Shown in pieces: positions 54,136 through 61,797 of a stretch of DNA of 64,000 nt. The notes beneath the pieces are model-generated. The model had not been told where the DNA came from. It did not search any database and worked only from the letters and a program-made list of their open reading frames with translations. How positions within the stretch are numbered: the stretch's first letter is position 1; every line of letters begins with the position of its first letter. This stretch comes from JBDSZL01 sp039925145 (GTDB lineage Bacteria; Acidobacteriota; Vicinamibacteria; Vicinamibacterales; SCN-69-37): positions 1 through 64,000 of the forward strand of contig JBDSZL010000030.1 of assembly GCA_039925145.1 (NCBI GenBank), given 5' to 3'. The translations under genes were made by a program, and so were the position numbers.

Positions 54136-54414
54136 ATGATCGTCATGGGTCTGTGGATTCTCCGCATTCTGGTCATCATGATGGTGCTGCGCATGATCAT
54201 CCGCAGCGTGACCGGTCGACGACGGCCCGCGCCCGCGGCAAGGCGTCCAGCTCCACGGGCGGAGCGACCGGGTGGGACACTCGTGCGCGATCCGCAGTGC
54301 GGCACGTACATCCCCGAAGCCAAAGCCCTCACTCTCGGCAAGGGCCCAGCAGCGCTGCACTTCTGTTCCGCCGCGTGCCGCGACAAGTGGGCGGCGATAA
54401 GGCACCAGTCGTGA
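54136..54414 (+). CDS. Small membrane protein with TRASH-like zinc-binding tail
   Basis: 92 residues. An N-terminal helix (MGLWILRILVIMMVLRMII) is followed by an Arg/Pro linker and a C-terminal module DPQCGTYIPEAKAL...LHFCSAACRDKW. The pattern Cys, then CxxxC within FCSAAC, resembles TRASH/YHS-like metal-binding modules found in many short bacterial proteins of this layout. Function is unknown. It directly follows the TPR gene and precedes the BMC locus by 25 bp. Confidence 0.7.
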   Translation: MIVMGLWILRILVIMMVLRMIIRSVTGRRRPAPAARRPAPRAERPGGTLVRDPQCGTYIPEAKALTLGKGPAALHFCSAACRDKWAAIRHQS

Positions 54415-54439
54415 CCACAGCCGTCGAGCGCCCACGCGC

Positions 54440-55375
54440 ATGAGCAGCGAGGGGACCACGCCTGACGTCGCTCGTCTGCGCGACGAAATCGTCGAAATCG
54501 GACGACGGCTCTGGGTGCGAGGGTTCGTGGCGTCCAACGACGGCAACATCAGCGTGCGTCTGGGCCCGGACCGGCTGCTGATGACGCCAGCCAGCGTGTC
54601 GAAGGGCTTCATGTCTCCTGACATGATGGTCATCACCGATCTCGAAGGCACCCTTGTTTCTGGCGCGCCCGGGCGCAAGCCCTCATCCGAAATTCTCATG
54701 CACCTGGTGGCCTACCGCGAGCGGCCCGACGTGGGCGCGGTCGTCCATGCACATCCACCGCTGTCGACCGGATTTGCCGTCGCCGGCATTCCGCTCGATA
54801 GGGCTGTGCTCGCGGAGGTCGTCACCACGCTCGGCAGCATCCCGATTGCGGACTACGGCACGCCATCGACGCGCGAGCTGGCAGACGCTGTCACGCCATA
54901 CGTCAGATCGCACGACGGTCTGCTGTTGGCCAACCACGGTGCGCTCGCTCTCGGCCGCGATCTGTTCGGCGCCTATTACAAGATGGAGACGATCGAGCAC
55001 TTCGCGCAGATCAGCCTGGTGGCGCGGCAGCTCGGGCGCGAGAATCTGTTGTCGCGCGAAGAAGTCGCGCGGTTGCAGGATCTGCGTGGCCGCTACGGCA
55101 TTGCGGCTCCCGCGCCCATCTGTCCCGACCCTGCGCCGGCCTCCGGCGAGGCCGCCTGTCAGGTGCTCGTCGCGCCATCGGCTCCCGGCGAACGGCTCGT
55201 GCCCGATACCTCGGTGCGTCAGCCTCCCGGCAACGAGCTGGGGCGATCCGCCGGATCGAAACAGGCGGGGATAGGTGACGGCGATGAGATTCGGCTAACA
55301 TACGCCCAACTGAACGCGCTCATCGACGAGGCCGTGAAGCAGGTCAGCGAGAGCCTCGCCGCCCGTAAGCCGTAA
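54440..55375 (+). CDS. Class II aldolase with C-terminal encapsulation-like helix (BMC cargo)
   Basis: 311 residues. The aldolase/adducin domain spans residues ~8-220: zinc ligands in HAHPPLSTG (His ~103 and ~105) and in LLANHGALALG (His ~165), with NDGNISVRLG near 33. Relatives cleave fuculose- or rhamnulose-1-phosphate to dihydroxyacetone phosphate and lactaldehyde. After a ~60-residue low-complexity linker, residues ~285-309 form an amphipathic helix (RLTYAQLNALIDEAVKQVSE) of the kind that directs enzymes into microcompartments. It opens the shell-protein cluster, so it is probably the signature cargo enzyme. Confidence 0.85.
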   Translation: MSSEGTTPDVARLRDEIVEIGRRLWVRGFVASNDGNISVRLGPDRLLMTPASVSKGFMSPDMMVITDLEGTLVSGAPGRKPSSEILMHLVAYRERPDVGAVVHAHPPLSTGFAVAGIPLDRAVLAEVVTTLGSIPIADYGTPSTRELADAVTPYVRSHDGLLLANHGALALGRDLFGAYYKMETIEHFAQISLVARQLGRENLLSREEVARLQDLRGRYGIAAPAPICPDPAPASGEAACQVLVAPSAPGERLVPDTSVRQPPGNELGRSAGSKQAGIGDGDEIRLTYAQLNALIDEAVKQVSESLAARKP

Positions 55376-55426
55376 GTCGTGAGCCGCAGCCGTAGTCGCA
55401 GCGCGCTGCCGCCGTGGAGGTCGTGA

Positions 55427-55714
<288 letters not shown>

Positions 55715-55813
55715 CATCATCGGGCGCGATCCGTCGCGGACCTGGTGCGGCCGGGCACATCACGCCCGCGCTCGCCAGCCCGTCTGGACACCCAGCGGTC
55801 CGCCCATCTGCTC

Positions 55814-56083
55814 ATGCTGCTCGCAAAGATCGTCGGCACGGTCGTCGCCACCCGCAAAGACGAGCGACTGGTCAGCTCGAAGCTGCTGGTTGTGCGACCC
55901 ATGGATCCATCGGGAAAGCCCGAAGGTCACTACCTGGTGGCCGTCGACACGGTCAACGCCGGCGTCGGCGAGACCGTGCTGATTGTCAGCGGCAGCTCCG
56001 CACGCATGGCGTCTGGACTGAAAGATTGCCCGATCGACGCCGCAATCGTGGGCGTCGTGGATCAAATCGAAGTCAAAGACTAG
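55814..56083 (+). CDS. Microcompartment vertex protein 1 (BMC-P, EutN/CcmL family)
   Basis: 89 residues from ATG 55814; an earlier in-frame start would add a basic, non-conserved stretch. The family fold is evident (AKIVGTVVATRKDERLVSSK, VDTVNAGVGETVLIVSGSSA, DAAIVGVVDQIEV). Pentamers cap the icosahedral vertices. First of three consecutive paralogues, 2 bp before the next. Confidence 0.93.
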   Translation: MLLAKIVGTVVATRKDERLVSSKLLVVRPMDPSGKPEGHYLVAVDTVNAGVGETVLIVSGSSARMASGLKDCPIDAAIVGVVDQIEVKD

Positions 56084-56085
56084 CC

Positions 56086-56379
56086 ATGCAGCTCGCCAGA
56101 ATCATCGGCGACATCGTCGCGACCATCAAAGACCCCAAGCTGTCCGGACACCGGTTGCTCGTGCTCCAACCGATTGCCCCGGACCGGAGCGCCGCGGGAC
56201 GGACGCTCGTCGCAGTCGACACGACGGGGTCGGGTGTCGGCGAATACGTTTTTTTCGTGCGCGGACGCGAGGCCGCGTTTCCGTTTTTCCCGGATGAGCC
56301 CCCGGTCGACGCCTGTGTCGTCGGCATTGTCGACAGCACCGATCTGGCGGCCGCCACCGAATCCCTGCTGGTTCCGTAA
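56086..56379 (+). CDS. Microcompartment vertex protein 2 (BMC-P, EutN/CcmL family)
   Basis: 97 residues from ATG 56086. Motifs: ARIIGDIVATIKDPKLSGHR, VDTTGSGVGEYVFFVRGREA, DACVVGIVDSTDL. The Phe-rich segment after the ligand loop (AAFPFFPDEPPV) sets it apart from the other two copies. Confidence 0.93.
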   Translation: MQLARIIGDIVATIKDPKLSGHRLLVLQPIAPDRSAAGRTLVAVDTTGSGVGEYVFFVRGREAAFPFFPDEPPVDACVVGIVDSTDLAAATESLLVP

Positions 56380-56715
56380 ATGCAGATCGGGCGTGTCATC
56401 GGCACGGTCGTGGCCACGCAGAAGCACCGGAAGCTCGAAGGAGCCAAGCTGCTGCTCGTGCAACCCCTGACACTCGAGGGCGGCCCGCGTGGGATCGCGC
56501 TGCTGACGATCGACTCGGTCGGTGCGGGTGTCGGCGACCGCGTACTGGTGGTGATCGAGGGTCGTGCGGCCGGAGACGCGCTCGGTCGCAAGGCGGCGCC
56601 TGTCGATGCGGCGATCGTCGGCATCGTCGACACGGTCACGCTGTCCGCCGAGGACTCCGAGCCTGCCGAGTCGAAGATCCGTCCGGCCGCACAGAAGCGG
56701 GTAACGAGGCGATGA
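56380..56715 (+). CDS. Microcompartment vertex protein 3 (BMC-P, EutN/CcmL family)
   Basis: 111 residues; ATG directly follows the previous TAA. Motifs: GRVIGTVVATQKHRKLEGAK, IDSVGAGVGDRVLVVIEGRA, DAAIVGIVDTVTL. It carries a ~20-residue charged C-terminal tail (SEPAESKIRPAAQKRVTRR) absent from copies 1 and 2. Three BMC-P genes per locus is the pattern of PVM-type organelles and their acidobacterial relatives. Stop overlaps the next ATG. Confidence 0.93.
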   Translation: MQIGRVIGTVVATQKHRKLEGAKLLLVQPLTLEGGPRGIALLTIDSVGAGVGDRVLVVIEGRAAGDALGRKAAPVDAAIVGIVDTVTLSAEDSEPAESKIRPAAQKRVTRR

Positions 56716-56978
56716 ACGATCAGCAGCTGCGGGCGCTGGTGCGCGACGCGGTGGCGCGTCGCCTTGGCGCGCGATCACTACCTGCGGCTGGCGATGTCGG
56801 TTGCGGCGGGTCCGGACCCGCACCGCCCATGGCCATCCCGGCTCACGATCATCCCAGCCACCACGGGCACCCGAGTCACCACGTGTATCTCACCGTGATC
56901 AACACCACCGAGGCGTGCGTGATCGAGCCGTCGGTGATGTGCGATCACTGTGGATACTGCAAGAGTCACGGCCACTAA
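56712..56978 (+). CDS. 88-residue His/Cys-rich protein with encapsulation-like N-terminal helix
   Basis: ATG 56712 overlaps the stop of the third vertex gene. Residues 1-19 (MNDQQLRALVRDAVARRLG) form an amphipathic helix like the encapsulation peptides of microcompartment aldehyde dehydrogenases. A Gly/Pro/Ala linker with Cys31 leads to a His-rich segment (His45, 47, 50, 51, 53, 56, 57), a short strand (VYLTVIN) and the cluster Cys69-x7-Cys77-x2-Cys80-x2-Cys83 with His79, 86 and 88. It is not a known shell or enzyme family I recognise. A metal-binding cargo protein is inferred from the encapsulation-like helix and ligand density. Confidence 0.8.
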   Translation: MNDQQLRALVRDAVARRLGARSLPAAGDVGCGGSGPAPPMAIPAHDHPSHHGHPSHHVYLTVINTTEACVIEPSVMCDHCGYCKSHGH

Positions 56979-57007
56979 CAGCAACCGTTCATCCATCACA
57001 TCTATCT

Positions 57008-57949
57008 ATGTCTTCAGTTCTCGTCACAGCCCAGCTGCCGCCCAAGGCGATGGACATCCTCGAGCAGGCCGTTGCGGTCGAGATTCTGCCCACCGGGGCC
57101 GATGTTCAGGCTCTCCGCGACGCGAGCCGTGGCCGCCACGCCATTGTGTCGCTGCTGACCAATCGTGTCGACGCCGCGCTCCTCGATGCCGCAGGCCCTT
57201 CGCTCAAAGTCGTGTCGAACGTGGCGGTGGGGTACGACAACATCGACGTGGCCGCGGCGCGCGAGCGAGGCGTCATCGTCACCAACACGCCGGACGTGTT
57301 GACCAACGCGACAGCGGAGCTCACCTGGGGCCTCATCCTCGCCGTCACTCGCCGCCTCGGCGAAGGTGAGCGGCTGGTGCGCGATGGGCGATGGACGGGA
57401 TGGTCACTCGATTTCATGACCGGCATGGAGCTCAGCGGCAAGCAGCTCGGCATTCTGGGATCGGGCCGCATCGGCCGGGCGGTCGCCGCGAAAGCGGCGG
57501 CCTTTGGCATGACGGCGGTCTTTTCCAGCCGTCATGGTGCGGGCGAGATCGATGGGCACCCCGTGATGAGCGTCGACGAGCTCATCGCGACATCGGACGT
57601 GCTCTCATTGCACGTCCCGTTGCGTCCCGACACCCGCCATCTGATCAATCGTGCCGCCCTCGAGCGGATGAAGCGCACGGCCTATCTGGTGAACACGGCG
57701 CGTGGCCCGGTCGTGGACGAAGCGGCGCTGGCCTCGGCGCTGAAAGAGCGGGTGATCGCTGGTGCGGCCCTCGACGTGTTCGAACGCGAGCCTATCGTGC
57801 ATCCCGATCTGCTCGGTCTCGAGAACGTCGTGCTGGTGCCACACATCGGGAGTGCGACGCACGAGACGCGCTCTGGCATGGCGGAACTGGCGGCCCGAAA
57901 TGTGGTGGCCGTGCTCGCCGGCAAGCCGCCGTTGACGCCGGTCGGATAG
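57008..57949 (+). CDS. D-2-hydroxyacid dehydrogenase (glyoxylate reductase-like)
   Basis: 313 residues from ATG 57008. Rossmann motif LGSGRIGRAVAAKAAAFG near 147, catalytic Arg in VNTARGPVVDE, Glu in DVFEREPIVH and His in VPHIGSATHETR. NAD(P)-dependent reduction of glyoxylate, hydroxypyruvate or related 2-oxoacids is expected. It lies 29 bp after the His/Cys protein, and related organelle loci often include a lactate-type dehydrogenase, so NADH recycling for the compartment is possible. No encapsulation helix is seen. Confidence 0.88.
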   Translation: MSSVLVTAQLPPKAMDILEQAVAVEILPTGADVQALRDASRGRHAIVSLLTNRVDAALLDAAGPSLKVVSNVAVGYDNIDVAAARERGVIVTNTPDVLTNATAELTWGLILAVTRRLGEGERLVRDGRWTGWSLDFMTGMELSGKQLGILGSGRIGRAVAAKAAAFGMTAVFSSRHGAGEIDGHPVMSVDELIATSDVLSLHVPLRPDTRHLINRAALERMKRTAYLVNTARGPVVDEAALASALKERVIAGAALDVFEREPIVHPDLLGLENVVLVPHIGSATHETRSGMAELAARNVVAVLAGKPPLTPVG

Positions 57950-57960
57950 TCGACACTCCC

Positions 57961-58686
57961 GTGCAGCGACCGTTCCAGCACGTGAGCGCGCGCCGAACAG
58001 CCGGGTCCCCCGGCGACGTCTTGCGCCGGCTCGGCCGGGCGATCCATGGGATGAAAGAGCTCGCCGTCGAGAAGATCAGCAACGACAGTCGCGAGGATCC
58101 CTTCCAGGTGCTCATCGCCACCATGCTGTCGGCGCAAACGAAGGACGCTGTCACGCTCGCCGCATCGACGCGGCTCTTCCGGCGGGCGCGCACGCCAAGA
58201 ACCATCGCCAAGCTGCCGGTCGACGTGATCGAGCAGCTCATCTATCCCGTCAGCTTCTACCGGACCAAGGCCGTTCACGTGAAGAGCGCGTGCGAGCAAA
58301 TCCTCTCGCGTTTTGGCGGGCGCGTGCCGGCCACCATGGAAGAGTTGCTGACGCTCCCGGGCGTCGGTCGCAAAACGGCCAACCTCGTGCTCATTCTCTC
58401 GCACGCCAGCAAATCCAATATCTGCGTGGACACACACGTGCATCGCATCGCGAATCGGCTCGGATGGGTGCGCACCCGCACCCCGGATCAAACCGAGCAC
58501 GCGCTGTATGAGGTGGTTCCCAGACGATGGTGGCCGCTAGTCAACCTGCACCTGGTGACGTGGGGACAGAATGTCTGCCGGCCGTTGTATCCGCGGTGTC
58601 CCGCCTGCGTGCTGTCGGCGACGTGTCCCAGCGCGGCCGGCATGCCAGCCGTCCGCGGCGCGCGGCAGCCTGCGACAAGGAGATAG
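57961..58686 (+). CDS. nth: Endonuclease III (DNA glycosylase/AP lyase)
   Basis: 241 residues from GTG 57961; a later ATG (58051, MKELAVEKI) is a possible shorter start. Helix-hairpin-helix LPGVGRKTANLVL carries the catalytic Lys, followed by the Asp in VDTHVHRIANRLGW. The 4Fe-4S cluster motif is complete: Cys-x6-Cys-x2-Cys-x5-Cys (CRPLYPRCPACVLSATC). It removes oxidised pyrimidines. Functionally unrelated to the BMC genes just upstream. Confidence 0.93.
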   Translation: MQRPFQHVSARRTAGSPGDVLRRLGRAIHGMKELAVEKISNDSREDPFQVLIATMLSAQTKDAVTLAASTRLFRRARTPRTIAKLPVDVIEQLIYPVSFYRTKAVHVKSACEQILSRFGGRVPATMEELLTLPGVGRKTANLVLILSHASKSNICVDTHVHRIANRLGWVRTRTPDQTEHALYEVVPRRWWPLVNLHLVTWGQNVCRPLYPRCPACVLSATCPSAAGMPAVRGARQPATRR

Positions 58687-58690
58687 ACGG

Positions 58691-59284
58691 ATGCGCCAAA
58701 GCCAGTCGAAACGTGATCCATTGCACCGCAGCTGCCGCGCCGCCGCTCGACTGTTCATCAGCTGTCTCTGCGTAGCTGCGTCGCTCGCGGTGCTGCAGGG
58801 ACAACGCGCGGGTTCCACGTCGGCCAAACCCCCTTCGGGACCGGTGTTGACGATGGTGGTCGACAAGGGGACGATCGAGATTCAATTGTTTCGCGCGGAC
58901 GCGCCGAAGAGCGTGGAGCACATTCTGGGACTCGTCGGGCGGAGCTTCTATCGCGGCCAGCGCATCCACCGGGTCGAGCGATCGCTCGTGCAGTTCGGTG
59001 ATCCTACGTCGCGTGACGTGTCGCGGCGCGACTGGTGGGGATCGGGCGGCAGCCGCAATCCCATCGGCGTGGCCGAGTTCAACACCCATCGCCACGTGCG
59101 TGGAGCCGTGGGGCTGGCGCACGCCGGCAATGCGCGCGCGGCCGACAGCCAGATCTACATTCTGAAGGCGCCGATGCCCGCTCTCGACGGCAAACACGTC
59201 GTCGTCGGGCAAGTGATCAAGGGCATGGAAGTGGTCGACACACTGCAGGTGCTCGATCTGATCAAAAATTTCAGCGTCAGATGA
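58691..59284 (+). CDS. Exported cyclophilin-type peptidyl-prolyl isomerase
   Basis: 197 residues; AAGGAGA lies 7 nt before ATG 58691. An N-terminal signal or anchor helix (AARLFISCLCVAASLAVLQG) precedes the cyclophilin domain (LTMVVDKGTIEIQLFRADAP, FYRGQRIHRVERSLVQFGDP, VGLAHAGNARAADSQIYILK). The substrate-pocket motif is degenerate, with ADSQIYI in place of GSQFFI, so isomerase activity may be reduced. The 3' end overlaps the convergent DUF72 gene by 8 bp. Confidence 0.85.
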   Translation: MRQSQSKRDPLHRSCRAAARLFISCLCVAASLAVLQGQRAGSTSAKPPSGPVLTMVVDKGTIEIQLFRADAPKSVEHILGLVGRSFYRGQRIHRVERSLVQFGDPTSRDVSRRDWWGSGGSRNPIGVAEFNTHRHVRGAVGLAHAGNARAADSQIYILKAPMPALDGKHVVVGQVIKGMEVVDTLQVLDLIKNFSVR

Positions 59285-60221
59285 GCCGGTTCTCCGTTCG
59301 CACGATACCGGCCAGCTCTGGGTAGCGGGCCACCATCTCGCGGTCGTATTCGCCGGGCAGAAGATCGCCGAGCTGGTGTCGAAGTATCACGGCGTTGGCC
59401 ACTGCCTTCGCGGAGAAGTGGTTGTTCATGTACATGAGCACCTTGCGGTGCCTCACGGCGGCGGCCTGAGCTGCTTCAGCGAAGGGCGCGAGCTCGGTAG
59501 GCGCATACAGGTAGTTGTACCGATCGTCTGACTCCTCGTGATCCCACCACTGGGCGAAGTTCCGACCGTGGAGTCTGAAGTAGGCGAGGGGCGCAGAAGA
59601 GGGCGTTGTCGTGGGTGCGGACACGCGCACCGTCTCCAGGTCCTGTCTGATCGACGTGGCGAATTTTGGTTCGTCAATCACCACCCACGCCGCATGGTGC
59701 GCGTCGAGCACCGCGCGCGTGGTCGTGGCGGCATCGCTCCACGACTTGTGCCGCAGTTCGACCGCGATCGGATAGTCGCCGAGGGCGCCGACCAGCCAGT
59801 CGACATAGGCGAGCGTATCCGGCTCCGCCTGAAAGCTGGCGGGGAACTGAATGAGCAGCGCGCTCAGTCGCCCCGCCTGTGCCATCGGATCGATACCGCG
59901 TCTGAACTCATCGAGGTCGCCTCGCGTGACGTCCCACTCGGAGGCGCCCCTTCGCTGGAGGTACATGTCCGGGTGTGTGAACTTCTGGTACAGCTTCACG
60001 GAGAATCCGAACGTGGCTGGCGTGCGTCGAACCCAGGACAGCACCAGGCCCGGATCGGGGACGCGATAGAACGTGGAGTTCACTTCGACCGTGTCGAAGC
60101 GCTCGGCGTAGTAGGCGAGCTCGTCGAAGCCCTTGCGTCGCGGGGCTGGATAGAAGATGCCGTTCCACGTTCCCCGACCGGAGGGGTAGCTCCAGCCTGA
60201 CGTTCCGACGAGAGGGGGCAT
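59277..60221 (-). CDS. DUF72 family protein (YecE-like)
   Basis: 314 residues from ATG at 60221 (MPPLVGTSGWSYPSG), the usual start; a TTG further upstream is less likely. TIM-barrel family motifs: GTWNGIFYPAP, YYAERFDTVEVNSTFYRVP, FGFSVKLYQKFTH, YPIAVELRHKSW, YNYLYAPTEL and YMNNHF. The function of the family is unproven. It is divergent from queE. Confidence 0.9.
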   Translation of the reverse strand: MPPLVGTSGWSYPSGRGTWNGIFYPAPRRKGFDELAYYAERFDTVEVNSTFYRVPDPGLVLSWVRRTPATFGFSVKLYQKFTHPDMYLQRRGASEWDVTRGDLDEFRRGIDPMAQAGRLSALLIQFPASFQAEPDTLAYVDWLVGALGDYPIAVELRHKSWSDAATTTRAVLDAHHAAWVVIDEPKFATSIRQDLETVRVSAPTTTPSSAPLAYFRLHGRNFAQWWDHEESDDRYNYLYAPTELAPFAEAAQAAAVRHRKVLMYMNNHFSAKAVANAVILRHQLGDLLPGEYDREMVARYPELAGIVRTENRLI

Positions 60222-60277
60222 CGAGCCAGTACATCTCGACTCGATGAGCCTGGCAAGAGTCAAAATGGCCAAATCCC

Positions 60278-60943
60278 ATGCGATCGATGATCATTGTGGT
60301 GATGCTGGTCGTCCACGAGATTTACCGATCGATTCAAGGCGAGTCGACGCACACCGGGCGGCCTTGCGTGTTCGTACGATTGACCGCCTGCAATCTCCGC
60401 TGTCGCTGGTGTGACACGCCCTACGCCTTCACGGGCGGACGGCGGATGAGTCACGCCGAAATCTTGGGAGCCATCGAGGCCGCAGACTGCCGGCTGGTCG
60501 AGCTCACTGGCGGAGAACCCCTGCTGCAGCCGGGCGCGATCGAGCTGATGCAACAGTTGGTCGGTGGCGGGTTCGAAGTCCTGCTGGAAACCGGGGGACA
60601 CATGCCGATCGACGATGTGCCGGATGAGGTGGCGACCATCCTCGACGTCAAGTGTCCGGGCAGCGGCGAGGCCGAGAAGATGCATTGGCCGAATCTGGAC
60701 CTGTTGTCGCCCACCGACGAGGTGAAGTTCGTGATCAGCGACCGCGGCGACTTCGAGTACGCGTGCGACATCGTGGGGCGGCATGGGCTCGGTGCGCGTG
60801 TGCGTGCGGTGCTGTTCTCGCCCGCCTTCGGCGTGCTGCCTCCGGACGAGCTTGCGCGGTGGATTCTCGACGCCCGCGTGCCGGCGCGTCTTCAGCTTCA
60901 GATGCACAAGTACGTGTGGGCCCCAGAGATGCGAGGGGTATGA
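60278..60943 (+). CDS. queE: 7-carboxy-7-deazaguanine synthase (radical SAM)
   Basis: 221 residues; ATG at 60278, 60287 or 60302 are all possible, the family core starting at VHEIYRSIQGES. The radical-SAM motif is CNLRCRWC (CxxxCxxC, residues ~37-44) and TGGEPLLQ follows. It converts carboxy-tetrahydropterin to carboxydeazaguanine in preQ0/queuosine synthesis. Its stop overlaps the queC ATG. Confidence 0.93.
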   Translation: MRSMIIVVMLVVHEIYRSIQGESTHTGRPCVFVRLTACNLRCRWCDTPYAFTGGRRMSHAEILGAIEAADCRLVELTGGEPLLQPGAIELMQQLVGGGFEVLLETGGHMPIDDVPDEVATILDVKCPGSGEAEKMHWPNLDLLSPTDEVKFVISDRGDFEYACDIVGRHGLGARVRAVLFSPAFGVLPPDELARWILDARVPARLQLQMHKYVWAPEMRGV

Positions 60944-61614
60944 CCTCGCCAGGCGCCGCCGTCGTGCTGCTCTCCGGCGGACTCGACTCGGCGACCGCGG
61001 CTGCGCTGGCCCGGCGCGACGGGTGGGCGCTCTACGGTCTGACCGTTCGATACGGTCAGGTTCATCACGTCGAGCTCGAAGCCGCGCGGCGTCTGGCTAC
61101 ATCGCTCGGGATGGTGCGGCACGTCGAGATTGATGTCGACCTCGCGGCGTTCGGCGGATCGTCGCTCGTTGGTGAGGGACCGATTCCCAAAGATCGGACC
61201 GACGCCGGCATTCCGTCCACGTACGTGCCCGCACGCAACACCGTGCTGCTCTCACTGGCGCTCGCCTGGGCCGAGGTGCTCGCCGCAGACCGGATTGTCA
61301 TTGGCGTCAACGCGCTCGACTACTCCGGCTATCCGGACTGTCGGCCCGAGTTCATCGCGGCGTTCGAATACCTCGCGACGCTTGCCACCAAAGCCGGCGT
61401 GAGCGGACGACCGCTGCACGTATGGGCGCCGCTCCAGCACCTGACCAAAGGCGGCATCATCCGGCTGGGGATGGAGCTTGGCGTCGACTATGGGCTCACC
61501 CACAGCTGTTATGACCCGCAGCCGGATGGAGGCCCCTGCGGCCGCTGCGACAGTTGCATGCTGCGCGCGCGGGGGTTCGCCGAGGCCGGCGTGTCCGACC
61601 CGCTCATGTCATGA
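60940..61614 (+). CDS. queC: 7-cyano-7-deazaguanine synthase
   Basis: 224 residues from ATG 60940 (ATGA overlap with queE). PP-loop LLSGGLDSATAAALA near residue 11, PARNTVLLSLALAWAE, and C-terminal zinc site SCYDPQPDGGPCGRCDSC. It makes preQ0 from carboxydeazaguanine with ATP and ammonia. Together with queE and the distant queA it indicates queuosine synthesis. Confidence 0.95.
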   Translation: MTSPGAAVVLLSGGLDSATAAALARRDGWALYGLTVRYGQVHHVELEAARRLATSLGMVRHVEIDVDLAAFGGSSLVGEGPIPKDRTDAGIPSTYVPARNTVLLSLALAWAEVLAADRIVIGVNALDYSGYPDCRPEFIAAFEYLATLATKAGVSGRPLHVWAPLQHLTKGGIIRLGMELGVDYGLTHSCYDPQPDGGPCGRCDSCMLRARGFAEAGVSDPLMS

Positions 61615-61781
61615 GCCACCCGTTCGCCTGAAGGCGCTGTCGCCGGTGGTGACGTTTGTAAGACACGGGCGACCGTCGTAAGCACGGTCCTTCAACGCGT
61701 CGTAGCACAGGTGTTGTGATTGGCCCCGCCTGGCCCGAGCCGGACGGTTTTCGGCCTCCGGGCTCAGGGTGAACGATCGGA

Positions 61782-61787
61782 TACAAT
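61782..61787 (+). promoter_or_regulatory. Candidate -10 for the vWA membrane protein gene
   Basis: TACAAT lies 10 nt before GTG 61798, with no ribosome site. The rest of the 183-bp gap after queC shows only GC-rich sequence without a clear terminator. Confidence 0.4.
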
Positions 61788-61797
61788 CGGCGCTTCC

